From Cunninghamella blakesleeana (taxonomy: Eukaryota; Mucoromycota; Mucoromycetes; Mucorales; Cunninghamellaceae): a stretch of DNA of 64,000 bases. The notes beneath the pieces were generated by a model. The model ran no database searches, had not been told where the DNA came from, and worked only from the letters and a program-made list of their open reading frames with translations. The DNA is taken from contig JAFCIZ010000006.1 in NCBI GenBank assembly GCA_017871115.1, forward strand, positions 4,402,001 through 4,466,000. Reading direction: 5' to 3'. Every line of letters begins with the position of its first letter. The stretch's first letter is position 1. This document shows, in pieces, positions 25,401-36,645 of the stretch. Both the position numbers and the translations under genes were made by a program.

Positions 25401-27219
25401 AAAAAAAAATGTTATAATAAAAAATTAATAAAACAAACATTAATATACTTCTTTCCTTTACTATTTCTTTGTATTTTATCTTATATTTTTTTCAATGTTT
25501 ATTATATTTTTAGTACCTAAACCTTCTTCTGTTAAATCAACACTTATACGAAGAAATTCGAATCCAATGCCACCATGTATTGTCCCAACTTGTAGATAAT
25601 TTGCCCATCTATTTTTTTTAAGTAAAGATAATATCGACCCTTTGCCTTCATGTCCAATAAGGTGTGAAATATACCTTCCAGGCTAAAAATAATAAAAATA
25701 AAAATAATAAAAAGGAATGATTATTATAAAAAGAAAAGATTATGTACGTATGTATATTTATAATTACCTGAACTTCATATAATGGATACTGATCAGGGAA
25801 AGGAAAAGTCATTTCTAATGATCGTACATCTTTGACAGGTTTAATGAAAATTTGTTTCTAAATAGAAATAAAATAAATAGAAATATAAAGTTTAACACAG
25901 TTAAAAACAAATTAGTTTTTTTCTTTCCTACTTTTACTTAAATTTCAAAAAATAAAGAAAATAATAAATTATATTACCATAAGTTCCTTTTCGGTTAATG
26001 GATGACCATCAAAACTTGGAATTTTGATATCTTTATTTGGTACACCTTTAAATTTGTCCACGGCCCATTCAGTTAAAGTACTTAGAGGTTCTAAAAATAC
26101 ATATTAAAGTAACGAAAATATGATTATTACATTTTAAATCTCAACAATTTATTTTAAAAAATAAAATAAAATAGAAAATGATCAAATAGTTACCTCGACC
26201 AAATATACATAACTTCATAATATTAGCAGAATAATAGTTGTCATGGAATTTCAACAATTCGTTACGGATATCCAAACCAAGTTCTTTAGGGCGATGTTTA
26301 AGAGTTTCTGAATTTCCAGTACCAAATTGACAATATGGATGGTTGGGGTTGCTGAGTGTCTTTTCTAATTGGAACATACGCCAGCTATCTTGTTGCATAT
26401 TTTTTTTATGCTCTTTTTTTTCAAATGAATAAATAAATAAAATCTTTCCATTTAGCCTTTGATCACATATAAATACATACTTGTATTATTTTATAATATT
26501 TTTTTAAAAGAAAAATAATTCATATTATTATTACCTGAATCAACGGCTTTTAATTCGCGTTCCGTACATGAATCAGAAAAAAGAGGGCTAATGAAAAATT
26601 GGGCAAATCTATCCAAAGCACCTTCTAAATATTCTTGACCAACTTCAAAATAATAATTTGTATTTTCAACTCCAGTGAATGCATTTGAGAACCCAGAATG
26701 TTCTGATAAATATTGATTATAATCATTTTCCTTTGGATATTTTTCGGTTCCCATAAATAATAAATGTTCACAAAAATGAGCTAAACCTTGAAGATCAACC
26801 TAAAACATATTAATAAAAATAAAAAAAATATAAACATAAAAAAAAATAAACACAAATAAATATTATTATATTCATATTTCCTATTTATATTCCTTTCCTT
26901 TTTTTCTTTCTCTTTATTTATATAAATAAATAAGTATAAATATTATCTTTAATATTTAACTATTATTATTATAATTATTTAAAAAAAAAAATGAAAAACT
27001 TACTGGATCACTCAAGTGACCAACATGAACATCTAGAGCAGCACTTGATTTATCAGTATCTTCATCATGAACCAATAAAACTTCCAAATCATTATTCGTA
27101 AGCTTGATTAAACGGTAGTCACGATCATCATTATCAGATTTTTCTAAAGGTAGATTATATATCCAATAAGATCCACATTCTGAAAGTACCCAATCCGAAG
27201 TAATATCAGTAGTAGGCAT
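22425..27219 (-). CDS. Insulin-degrading-enzyme-type M16A metalloprotease (insulysin / Ste23 family)
   Basis: Fourteen exons (27219-27004, 26799-26535, 26412-26194, 26090-25978, 25857-25768, 25682-25517, 25383-24995, 24863-24613, 24469-24367, 24256-24146, 24063-23751, 23664-23488, 23396-23124, 23020-22425) give 1093 residues. The inverted zinc motif H80-F-C-E83-H84 ([18 protein letters not shown]) is intact and the third ligand is E161 in AVDSEHKKN. Other family blocks: [35 protein letters not shown]. The enzyme folds into a clamshell and degrades short peptides; the yeast relative Ste23 also helps mature a-factor. There is no signal peptide, so it is probably cytosolic. Unlike the roughly 1000-residue relatives, about 100 acidic and Ser-rich residues are inserted between the KVNIESLHT region and the final [14 protein letters not shown] strand. 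The acceptor of exon 3 lacks a normal pyrimidine tract. Confidence 0.93.
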
Positions 27220-27261
27220 AAGGTTGATTAAAAATAAGAAATAAGGCTGATAATAAATAAA

Positions 27262-27928
27262 TTAAAAAAAGAATGTATATATTATTCTACAAAAGATGTT
27301 TAGTTGTAAATTGGCACTGGATGCCTTTAGCGTGTACTCTGGTTGTGAGGAGGAGATTTCTTTTTAAATATATATTATAAATATTAAAACTAGAGTATAT
27401 ATAATATAAATATATAAATATACAGTGCAAGGTATTATTTTATGCGTGAGACTAATATAATTAAAATAAAAAAAGAATTAATAGAAAATATAGATTAGTA
27501 TGTTTACACACATATATTTAAAGACAACTTATTTGTTTTTATAAAATACTATTATTACCTATAGTAAAACCACAAAATAGGTCAAAATAGAAGAAAAAAT
27601 AAAAAGGTAAAAGAAAAAAATAAAGCGAAGAAAAAGAAAAAGGAAAAAGGAAAAAAATAAAAGGAAAATACAAAATAAAGAGAGAGTGAGCAAGTAACAA
27701 AAATGAAACTCCGTGATTTTTTAGATTCGTAAAGGCATTTTAGTGCTAATCCAAGATCAAACCTTAAATTAAATATAAATAGCAATTATATTACTTTTAT
27801 ATAAATATTATTATTATTATTATTATTATATTGAATATTATTTTAAGTAAATAAATAAAATAACACTTTGCTATATGTTGCATCAGTTCGAGACCATTGG
27901 CTTGACTGTATATGGCCAGTGTAGCCAT
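27262..27928 (-). CDS. Small predicted protein of unknown function
   Basis: I do not recognise this protein. Three patches of higher GC in an AT desert (27928-27867, 27762-27710, 27359-27262) can be joined by GT-AG introns with phases 2 and 1 into a 70-residue frame. It reads MATLAIYSQANGLELMQHIA, continues KFDLGLALKCLYESKKSR, then ISSSQPEYTLKASSANLQL. The frame continues upstream of the ATG without stop but without another ATG, so a further 5' exon is possible. It lies head to head with the YIPF gene, with only 117 bases between starts, and its last exon ends close to the M16 protease start. It may instead be non-coding; donor sites are weak (GTGTTA, GTTTCA). Confidence 0.35.
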
Positions 27929-28045
27929 AAAAGGAAATAGCAGTGGTCGGGATTTAAAATTTTTAAAAAATGGCCAAATAATTTTCAAGACTTTTTTTTT
28001 CTTATTTTCAATTTATTATATATATATAAAAAAAAAGATAATATC

Positions 28046-29300
28046 ATGGCAGCAAAAAATCAATATAATGTGTTGGTAGACATGGAAGATAATGCGACAT
28101 TTACACAAGTAATAAAATAAAATATAATCAATTATTATTTTTTTATGTTTTTATTCTTATTTTAATTATCATTGTTCTTATTATTACTTATTATTTTACG
28201 TGTTCAGCCTACAACAATAGAAAGTGATGGATTAGAATTTCAAGGTAGAAATTATTTATTTTAAAAGAAAAAAAAAAATAGAGAAAAATAATCTCGTATT
28301 GATATAAAATAAAAAATATAAATATTATAAATAGATTTCACTAATGATACCACTACTAAATCCACTGGGGGTAAATATAAATATAAACATTATGAATATA
28401 AACTAATATGTAGGAATATATATTAATAAAATATCCAACTAATGAAAATCATTTTTTATTCTATATTTTTTTAATAATTGCAATATTGACAATGTAGCCC
28501 TACCTCCGCCTCCGCCATCTTCAGCAAACAGAAATACTTTTTATAATACTGAGCAAACAACAAATAATAGATCAAGCAAACCAATATGGTCTATAGATTA
28601 CTATACTCAATTTTTTGACGTCGATACTTCTCAAGTAAATAAATAATATTAACAGGAATACTACAATGAATTACTAAATAAAAAATATAAAAAATCAACA
28701 ATAATAACGCGTTAATATGGTTTTTACTAAATTTATATATTATTATTATTATTATTACTATCATTATTATTAGGTTATTGAAAGATGCTTAAAATCACTT
28801 TATCCAGTAGGTGATTTTGCTACAGATACACTTAACCATCAACCTGATCTTTATGGCCCTTTTTGGATATCCACAACTGTTGTTTTTGCTGTATTTGTTT
28901 GTTCCTCATTAGCTGCCTCTCTTGCTGCTTATATCGCTGGTGTAGAACATGTGTACGATTTCCGATTACTTAGTTATGCTGTCTTTGTCATTTATATGTA
29001 TTCATTTGTTTGCCCTATACTTGTTTGGGCTTCTACAAAATATTTTGGGTGTCAACCTTCTCTATTAGAAATTATTGATTATTATGGCTATGGATTAACC
29101 GTATGGATTCCTGTATCGGTAATGCTATTTGCTTTTTATTTATCTTATTTTTTTTTATTATAGAAAATATTAACCATTATTTATTTATTATTTTTAATTA
29201 TTGTTCACTGTTACACTATAGATACTCTGTGTTATTCCTTATGATATCGCTAGATGGGTATTTGTTGGTATTGCTTTTGCTCTTACAAGTAAGTATTATA

Positions 29301-29350
<50 letters not shown>

Positions 29351-29640
29351 TTAATAAAAATAAAAATAAAAATAAAAGAGAGAGAGAGAGAGAGATGTAG
29401 TCAGTTAATTAAGTTGTTAAATTAACTAAAATGTATTATATATTTTTTATCTATTTAAAAAATAAAATAGGTTACTTTTTAGTTAAAAACCTTTATTCAG
29501 TAATCTCAAGAACAGATGCAAAAACCTCTCGTATTATATTAATTGCCATCCTTGCAGCACATACCATATTTACACTGGTTCTTAAGATCTCTTTCTATAG
29601 TTATAGTTATTCAAAAATTATTGATAATCCTCCAGCTTAA
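28046..29640 (+). CDS. YIPF1/2-type Yip1-domain Golgi membrane protein
   Basis: Seven exons (28046-28108, 28208-28244, 28335-28370, 28498-28634, 28774-29118, 29222-29288, 29471-29640) give 284 residues. A soluble acidic N-terminus with a PPPPP run leads to the family motif SIDYYTQFFDVDTSQVIERC and DLYGPFWISTTVVFAVFV. About five hydrophobic segments follow, including GYGLTVWIPVS and the final helix ending SFYSYSYSK. YIPF proteins cycle in the early secretory pathway and bind Rab/Ypt GTPases; the N-terminus faces the cytosol. Of the fungal relatives it resembles Yip5-like YIPF1/2 more than Yip1 or Yif1, judged by the YYTQFFDVD signature. The last intron holds a compound microsatellite. Confidence 0.88.
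29302..29395. repeat. Compound microsatellite in YIPF intron
   Basis: (TA)n at about 29302-29333 runs directly into (TG)n to 29351, then TAAAAA-type units, then (GA)n to about 29395. All lies within the last intron of the YIPF gene, so length changes would not alter the protein. Confidence 0.9.
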
Positions 29641-30050
29641 AAAAAATGAAAAATAAAATATTTTAAATATGATATTACCTATTGATAAAAAAAGACTATT
29701 CAATATATGTAACAAAATAAACAATATTAAAAGATATCCAATATGATATTATTTCATTTTAAAAATAAAGATTTTTATTATCCAACGCCTATGTTTTTTC
29801 AACTTACTAAATAAAATGCAAGTATGCATGTAAATATATTTTTATATGAATATAGAAGGACTCAAACTTCTGGCAAGTATAATAAAGACATAGTATTTTC
29901 CAAGGACTGTAAATAATAAGATACTGTTTTATTTATATTTGACCATAGCATTTTTCTTTTTCAAAATAAAAACTGGTCTTTATTAAAAAGCATTTTTATA
30001 TTTAATATAGAAAACCATACTATGCAATATATCCTAAGCTTATAAAAAAC

Positions 30051-30074
30051 ACTGTAATACTTTTGTATTACAGT
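30051..30074. terminator. Perfect 10-bp inverted repeat with TTTT loop
   Basis: ACTGTAATAC, TTTT, GTATTACAGT form an uninterrupted 10-bp stem. It lies about 410 bases downstream of the YIPF stop codon in otherwise featureless sequence. A 3'-end or transcription-stop role is only a guess. Confidence 0.3.
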
Positions 30075-31191
30075 CTTAAAAGTCCACAATAATTTGCTTT
30101 TCCATCTTTTTCCTCTACTCTTTCACCCACATCCCTTTTAATTTATTTATTTAATATATTTTTTAATATATAATTTCTCATAATATATTGCTATTGAATT
30201 GAATTATTTATTTATATACGTATCGTGTAAAAAAATCGCAGATATATGCATGTATAATATAACAGAAATAATAGTAAAGATTCAAAAAATGTAGTGAAAT
30301 ACTATATTATTGTAACGAAATATTAAACAAACAAACAAACAAGAAAATAAAAATAAAAATAAAAACAAAAATAAAAATAATTATAATAGTATAACTATAT
30401 ATACTAAAAAATGCCTTTTTATCTTCCGTATACATTGCTTTATAATAAGAGAAATTTTACTAATATCTGTAATAACTATGGACCCTACAACAAATAAATG
30501 TTTATAGACATTGGAATCAGCATATATTCGTTTATAAAAACTCTCAATTAATTACAATTATCATGAAAAATCATTTGAAGAAAGAGGATTATTGTTATAT
30601 GTACCCAATCAACGTTTTTCAATTTATAAATAAAGGATATATTATACTATATATCATTGCTCGTTCAAATTTATTAAATAAATGAAAATTCAAATATAAA
30701 AAATTATCTATATTTGATTAAGAATGATAAATGTATTAAACAGTAGTACAAGTATGTGAATCGTCTGGAAGAGTTAATATTGAAAAATGTATATTAAAGG
30801 TATATATTTACCATTAAAAAATATAAATGAATGAATGGCTCGAATATTAAATATAATTATTTTTTTAATTTTGTCATCCACAACAAAAAATGGAAACAAA
30901 GTTAGGAGAACGGTATTGAAATGTATAAATAACTAGACTAATTTTTATATTTAATAATTAATTATTAAAAGCGAAGTAAGCATTTCTACAACAAAACAAA
31001 GATGATGGTAATGACAAAATAATATATATATATATATATATTGAAAAAAATATGAATAATAAATAGTAGAACGATATTAAAAAACAAATTCCCTAGTTTT
31101 AATGGTTCTTGCTCTTCATTGCACACACTTAAATTGATATGTTGAATTTTTATAACTTTTTAAAAAAAAGCAAACCATAGATACTAGATTT

Positions 31192-31424
31192 ATGGGTGCA
31201 CTTCATTTAACATTAAATCAGATAATTATTACGAGTTTTTCGGCACCAATAAATTTTGATGATACAGCACAAAATGTATATGGTACATCCCAAAAATATA
31301 TGCCATTTAATTGAATTAATTATATCAGAATTAAAAAAAAAAAGAGTCATCAAAAAGAATTACCAACTACTTGTATTAACTTCACCTCAAATTAATAATA
31401 TTAAAATCCGAAAAGAATAAATAT
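31192..31424 (+). pseudogene. Possible remnant of a coding sequence
   Basis: An ATG frame at 31192-31314 (40 codons, starting MGALHLTLNQIIITSFSAP) is followed by another open segment at 31322-31424 (ISELKKKRVIKKNYQ and on). Composition is less AT-rich and more protein-like than the surroundings, but no family is recognised and no clear splice sites join the parts. It could be chance: open runs of this length are uncommon but not rare in such sequence. Confidence 0.2.
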
Positions 31425-31886
31425 ATTAATAGTGAATATGCTATTTGAAAAAAAACAAACGAAATGGATACTTCTCTTAATATGACGTTAAATTGTAATT
31501 ACTTGGATGATGTTGATTGGATTAATAATTAGCTTCAATAAAATCATTTATTTTTTAAAAAAGAGATAATACAAAGTGGGCAATAAGTGTATATATATAT
31601 GAATTTTCAATTTTTCTTTTTTTATATTTTTTGAAAACATCTATTATTTTAATATATAAAAAAATTGTAGTAGTGAAAAAACAACCTCTAATACTTTTAA
31701 AAGTAGTTTATATGTATCCATTGATCAAAAATATCCTTACTTAGAAAAAGTTCGGGATTTAATTTTTATTTTAATTTTAAAAGAATTGATTTTTTTTTTT
31801 CGCTCTCTTTTTTCTTTTACTATTTTTCTTGGCTAAATATTATTAATTATTATTATTACTATTATTATTATTACTATTGATATTTA

Positions 31887-33380
31887 ATGATACAACAGAG
31901 TAACAAACGTAAAATTAATGAGATAGATGATAATGATGCGTTGAAGAATGAAATACAAAATAGAAAAAAACCATTTAAAAATGGAAACCAAGATGAATCT
32001 GATGAAACCGAAGAAAAAGAAAAAATAGAAGAAAAGTTAAGCAATAATAATACCACTGAAAGCGGTGATAATAGCAGCAACAATAACAATAATGAAAACA
32101 GCAATAATCGACCAGATAATAAAGATGATAAAGATAATACACACGAAATATGGAAATCTATCGGTCTTAATTCCTTAGATATGAAGGTGCTTTTTCAATA
32201 TATTAAATCCAAAGGTGATCTTAGTATTGTCAATAATGAAGGGTATGGATTGATTTATTTAGCAGCTAAAAATAACAGCTTAGAAGCGTTAAGAATATTG
32301 TTGTTACAGTCAGATACGCCCCTTGTTAATAAATACCATGGTCCTCATTCCGAAATAGCATTACATGCCGCTGCCAGTGTAGGAAATTTTGATGCACTTG
32401 AATTATTATTAGAACATGGATCAGAAATAACTACACAAGATTCACTTGGCCATACACCACTTTCCAATAGTTTATTTGCCAACAATGTTACTTGTACTGA
32501 ATTTTTAATTAAATCAGGTGCACCTGTTGATACTATTGATACACAAGGCAACACATTATTGCATTTAGCTGTTTCCAACCATTTTACAGAAGCGATTCCT
32601 TTATTAATTCAACATGGAGTAAATATTGATCAAGTCAATCAACGTGGACTTTCTCCTTTAGCTGTAGGAATTGGATTTGGTTATAAAGATATTGTGGATG
32701 CATTAATCAAAGGTGGGGCCGATGTGAACGGGAAAACGCGATTTGGTAAAATCATTCATCATGCAGTTACTTGGAATCGGATTGATGCTTTGGAAAGTTT
32801 AATTAATGCTGGTGCGGAGGTCAATGTGGTCAACGCGATGGAAGAATCACCTTTATTGGTTGCTGTACAACAAAGAAAAATTGATATTGTTCGATTTCTT
32901 TTAAAACATGGTGCTGATCCGTGTTTTTCCTCATCATCAACACCATCAACCAACATATCATTGCTTTATGCTGCTAATCATGGATGTACTGAACTTTGTA
33001 GCCTATTGATCAACCAGGATACCTCTTCTTATTTTATACTACAGGCAGCTGATATGAGTGAAAGGGCTTCTTTTCCATTAACTGCTAAATATTTACGAAG
33101 TCGAGTGTATAATATTGATAATAGTAATAATAATGATAGCAGCAGCATTAGTAACAGCATCAATAATAATAATATTAATGGTACAAATGGAAGTGAAAAT
33201 GGAAATAGCTTGATTTTACCAAGTTTAAATGATGAAGATTCCAATAGAAATTTTGAAAATGATTTTAATTCATTAATTAATACGTTTAGTGATGATGACG
33301 ATAATGCTTCTATAAATAATAATAATAATAATGAACAATCCCAGCCTAGTAATCCACCTTCACTATCTGGTCAACTATAA
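31887..33380 (+). CDS. Ankyrin-repeat protein
   Basis: A single exon of 497 residues. The first 85 residues are charged and Asn/Glu-rich (KRKINEID, KKPFKNGNQDESDETEEKE). From about 110 to 380 there are about eight ankyrin repeats, e.g. LHAAASVGNFDALELLLEHG, GNTLLHLAVSNHFTEAIPLL and ESPLLVAVQQRKIDIVRFLL. The last 110 residues are Asn/Ser-rich low complexity. No catalytic, membrane or DNA-binding domain is visible, so it is probably a protein-interaction scaffold of unknown role. The lack of introns contrasts with most neighbours. The ATG is the first in the frame and is preceded by (ATT)n. Confidence 0.88.
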   Translation: MIQQSNKRKINEIDDNDALKNEIQNRKKPFKNGNQDESDETEEKEKIEEKLSNNNTTESGDNSSNNNNNENSNNRPDNKDDKDNTHEIWKSIGLNSLDMKVLFQYIKSKGDLSIVNNEGYGLIYLAAKNNSLEALRILLLQSDTPLVNKYHGPHSEIALHAAASVGNFDALELLLEHGSEITTQDSLGHTPLSNSLFANNVTCTEFLIKSGAPVDTIDTQGNTLLHLAVSNHFTEAIPLLIQHGVNIDQVNQRGLSPLAVGIGFGYKDIVDALIKGGADVNGKTRFGKIIHHAVTWNRIDALESLINAGAEVNVVNAMEESPLLVAVQQRKIDIVRFLLKHGADPCFSSSSTPSTNISLLYAANHGCTELCSLLINQDTSSYFILQAADMSERASFPLTAKYLRSRVYNIDNSNNNDSSSISNSINNNNINGTNGSENGNSLILPSLNDEDSNRNFENDFNSLINTFSDDDDNASINNNNNNEQSQPSNPPSLSGQL

Positions 33381-33606
33381 ACTATTATTACTTTTATCCC
33401 TTGTATATATTTAATATTGTAATCTAAAATATATCTAAAAAAAAAAACATACCCTCTGTATTTTTTTAAATTATAATAAAATAATTTCATGCAAAGCTAA
33501 TCATAGTATAAATAAATAATCCATAATAAAAAAGTCTTTAAATATGAATGATAGAATGTTTGATATTTATTTCTTTGATTTAAAAAAAAAGTAATAATAA
33601 CACTGT

Positions 33607-34467
33607 TTAGATTTCAGCTAATTCACGGAGACGACGAACAGTTGAACGAACAGTAGCGGCAGCAGTGGTACTAAATCATTAAAAAAATCATTAAATTAAC
33701 ATCTTTTCGCGACATCAAAATATAAATTATTATTAAAAAACTTACGAGAGTGTATAAGCACCACCAGCAATGGTCTTGGAGCAACCCTTGCATTTCCAGA
33801 TACCAACAGCAGTACGCTTAACAGCGTCCTATTTATTTGTTCAACAATAAAGTTATATCAGTATCATTGCCTCTGTATTTTATTTTTTGAACATTATATA
33901 TACGTATCATTTTTTTCTTGTTTTTTTTACCTTTCCACAGAAGGTACAAGTGTATTTGGAATGTTGAGTAATTTCCATCTTCTTAACTTGCTTTCTTAAG
34001 GAAGCACCATAACGAGTACCGTATTTACCAGTAATTCCGACCTTCTTAGTGCGTTTAGCCTATTATATATGCATATATTATCCAGTTTTTTTTTTAGTAT
34101 AGTTGAATTATATTATATATAGTTGTACATATTTAAATATATAGTCAATTTTTGTTGATTGATTGATATTTATTATTATTAGATGTATCGATATATTCAA
34201 TTGATCATAAATGGATGAATTAATAATAAAATTGATAGATGAATTTATATTGGATGGATGATGATATATTAAAACGGTTATAGGTGATGGATGGATGATA
34301 TATACATATAATAATAATGATGATAATAATTATAACGATTAGTATATTATTTCTTCTTTCTATATATTTTAAATCCTTATATTAAAAGAGGATCAAATGG
34401 ATTGATGTATCTATCCTCTTCTTTATGGATGGATGTATCTTTTTTTAATCAATTTTTTAATTACCAT
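33607..34467 (-). CDS. RPL43: 60S ribosomal protein eL43 (RPL43/RPL37A)
   Basis: Four exons: 34467-34465 (ATG only), 34059-33931, 33828-33746 and 33670-33607, giving 92 residues, the normal family length. [20 protein letters not shown], the zinc-ribbon pairs CTFC and CKGC, and the end RRLRELAEI are diagnostic. A large-subunit protein near the E site. As in RPL42 and RPL35, the start codon is a 3-base exon followed at once by a donor (GTAATT) and a long intron. This one (34060-34464, 405 bases) carries GGATGGATG units on the plus strand, so the transcript reads CATCCATCC. It is divergent from the Kelch-BTB gene with 258 bases between start codons. Confidence 0.96.
34060..34464 (-). promoter_or_regulatory. 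Long first intron of RPL43 with GGATG/CATCC repeats
   Basis: GGATGGATG-type units occur at about 34211-34217, 34252-34262, 34286-34297 and 34423-34435 on the plus strand. The intron directly follows the lone ATG exon. Similar repeats occupy the first introns of RPL42 and RPL35 in this window. Regulatory meaning is inference. Confidence 0.45.
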
Positions 34468-34725
34468 TGCTTATAATGTTCAAAAAAGAGAAGGAACTTA
34501 CAAAATTTCAAGATTCATTTACTTTTGACCCACAAAAAAAATCGAGAAATTTAAATTCCGCCATATTTTTAAACAGTAGTTTAATTTTTTTCCACACTCG
34601 TTTCTTTTTTTTTTTTTCCTTCATTTTTTTTTTAATAAAACTCTTTATTTTTTAATACCTTATTATTTTTTATTGCTATTTGTTCTACTAATATATATAT
34701 ATAATTGTTACTACTAAAAAATATA

Positions 34726-36645
34726 ATGAATCTAAGCTCACCGCCAGGTACACCTCATTCAATTCATAGTTTTCATGGAGAACTTACGCCTTCGTCATCG
34801 GCTTTTATGAAAACACAATCATATCCACATAAAACGGTAGGTGAATCGCTATCTTCACTAGTTGGCGCATCCTTAACCACAGTTGATAATTTAATTTACG
34901 TATTAGGTGGATTTGATAGATATAGCGATGAGGTATTTAATACGTTATATAAATTAACAATTGATGGTAATATACAGGGACAGGGACAACAGCAACATTA
35001 TAATTGGACAAGAGTACAATATAACGCAGATACAGTGGTTATGGCTAAACGAAATGATCATACAGCAACATTATGGGGGAAAGATAAATTGGTTGTATTT
35101 GGTGGAACAGGAGAAGAAGAAGAATATTTTAATAACGTATCTATTTTACATTTAAAAACCATGACTTGGGAACATCCTGTTACCAGCGGGTTTATTCCTC
35201 ATGAAGGTAGAATCAAACATTCAGCAACGATTTATCATAATAAATTATATATCGCAGGCGGAGTAGAGCGGCATGATCGGTTTGCGGATTCTGTATTGAT
35301 TTTGGATTTACAGACATATGAATGGTTACCACCTATTCCATTTGTGAAACGATCTCAACATATGACTTATTTTTATAATAAACGACTTTATCTCTTTGGC
35401 GGTTATCATGAAAATATGAGTCGATCAAATGTATTGACCTTTTTAGACCTAGATACGCATGTTATTACACAATTGGAAATTGGCTCTTCTTCAGCACCAC
35501 CTTTAATAGGACAACAATTTGTACAAATCTGTGGGGATCAACTAATTGTAGTGATGACGGAACTTTTACCAGTTATAGATAAAGAAGATACACTTATTGA
35601 TGACGATGACGATAACAATAATATAAATAGAGTGACCGGATTATGGAATTTGGATTTATCTTCTATGCAATGGCAACATCATGACATTCAACTACAGTTT
35701 GAAGGCTGCTACTGGCAACACTTTGCAATGGCAGAACATGGTGATTTTTTTCTTCTTTTTGGCGCTACAAATGATGATTTAGATGAATATTATACAATGG
35801 TATTGCGGGTTCAATTAAAAGAGCATGGTATTGTACCTGTCCCTCCATCTCAATTAGGAACGGATTTAGCTGGGTTATTAACGGTTGGTCAATCAAGTGC
35901 TGATTTCATTATAAGATCTAGTCTTCCACCACCCTCGTCTTCTTTAAATCATGGAGAGCAAAAACAACAACAACAACAAGATTTACATGTACATCGCTTA
36001 GTATTATTAGCCCGATGGCCACATTTTGCTCATTTAATGCAATCTGGTATGGTAGAATCTTTAAATGACTGTATGTCATTACCTGAACCTTTTGATTCTT
36101 TAAAAGCTTTTATCCAATTTTTATATACGGATACATTGGACGAATCCCTCTCACCACTTCTTGTAGCTGATTTATTGGTTATGGCTAATTTATATTTATT
36201 ACCAAGATTATTGGCATTGTGCGTAAGAAGATTATATAATTGTATAACTATTAATTATGCAAGTAAAATATATTTCGCTTCTGTAAATGCTGGTCAAGAT
36301 GGATTACAACAAGCCTCTCTTAATTATATCTTTCATCATTTTGGTGAAGTAGTCAAAACTGAAACGTTTCGCTCTTTACCAACTAATATTATGAACCGTT
36401 TATTAGATGAAATACCTTTTTTTTCTTCCATAGTTATACCTCATCATCCTCATCATTTGATAACACATAATAATAATAATAATAATAGCAATAATAATAA
36501 TAATAATAATCTTATTCATCACCGTGCCCATTCTTTTAATTCAATTTCAACTTTAAATAATCACAGTCCTCATTTTACTATAGCCGATCATTATCATTAC
36601 CAAAACAATATTTCTAACCGTTCTCCAAGTCCAATGGAATCATAA
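34726..36645 (+). CDS. Kelch-repeat and BTB/POZ-domain protein
   Basis: A single exon of 639 residues starting MNLSSPPGTPHSIHSFHG. An in-frame TTG upstream is ignored in favour of this ATG. Kelch-type blades run to about residue 370: LIYVLGGFDRYSDEVFNTLY, DKLVVFGGTGEEEEYFNNV, KLYIAGGVERHDRFADSV and RLYLFGGYHENMSRSNV, the GG pairs marking each blade. A BTB domain follows (about 385-500; ADFIIRSS, VHRLVLLARWPHFAHLMQSG, FIQFLYTD) with a BACK-like helical region. The tail is Asn/His-rich. The order Kelch then BTB is reversed relative to most metazoan BTB-Kelch proteins and resembles LZTR1-type proteins, which act as Cul3 ubiquitin-ligase adaptors. That function is inferred. Confidence 0.9.
   Translation: MNLSSPPGTPHSIHSFHGELTPSSSAFMKTQSYPHKTVGESLSSLVGASLTTVDNLIYVLGGFDRYSDEVFNTLYKLTIDGNIQGQGQQQHYNWTRVQYNADTVVMAKRNDHTATLWGKDKLVVFGGTGEEEEYFNNVSILHLKTMTWEHPVTSGFIPHEGRIKHSATIYHNKLYIAGGVERHDRFADSVLILDLQTYEWLPPIPFVKRSQHMTYFYNKRLYLFGGYHENMSRSNVLTFLDLDTHVITQLEIGSSSAPPLIGQQFVQICGDQLIVVMTELLPVIDKEDTLIDDDDDNNNINRVTGLWNLDLSSMQWQHHDIQLQFEGCYWQHFAMAEHGDFFLLFGATNDDLDEYYTMVLRVQLKEHGIVPVPPSQLGTDLAGLLTVGQSSADFIIRSSLPPPSSSLNHGEQKQQQQQDLHVHRLVLLARWPHFAHLMQSGMVESLNDCMSLPEPFDSLKAFIQFLYTDTLDESLSPLLVADLLVMANLYLLPRLLALCVRRLYNCITINYASKIYFASVNAGQDGLQQASLNYIFHHFGEVVKTETFRSLPTNIMNRLLDEIPFFSSIVIPHHPHHLITHNNNNNNSNNNNNNNLIHHRAHSFNSISTLNNHSPHFTIADHYHYQNNISNRSPSPMES

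Larger units (their letters stand above)
29641..31886. other. Gene-poor 2.2 kb stretch
   Basis: AT-rich sequence without a convincing gene. It holds the inverted repeat at 30051-30074, repeated ACAA/AAAAT units near 30326-30379, a (TA)n tract at about 31020-31040, and short open segments at 31192-31314 and 31322-31424 that may be remnants of a lost gene. The last 250 bases should include the promoter of the ankyrin gene. Confidence 0.6.

Noticed and set aside
27880..27900. Possible tRNA B-box (CAGTTCGAGACC)
   Set aside because: No A-box or cloverleaf could be placed around it.
27870..27990. Mitochondrial ATP synthase subunit (Atp18-like) suggested by IIWPFF
   Set aside because: The upstream frame starts at TTG and lacks an ATG, and the rest of the sequence does not match that family.
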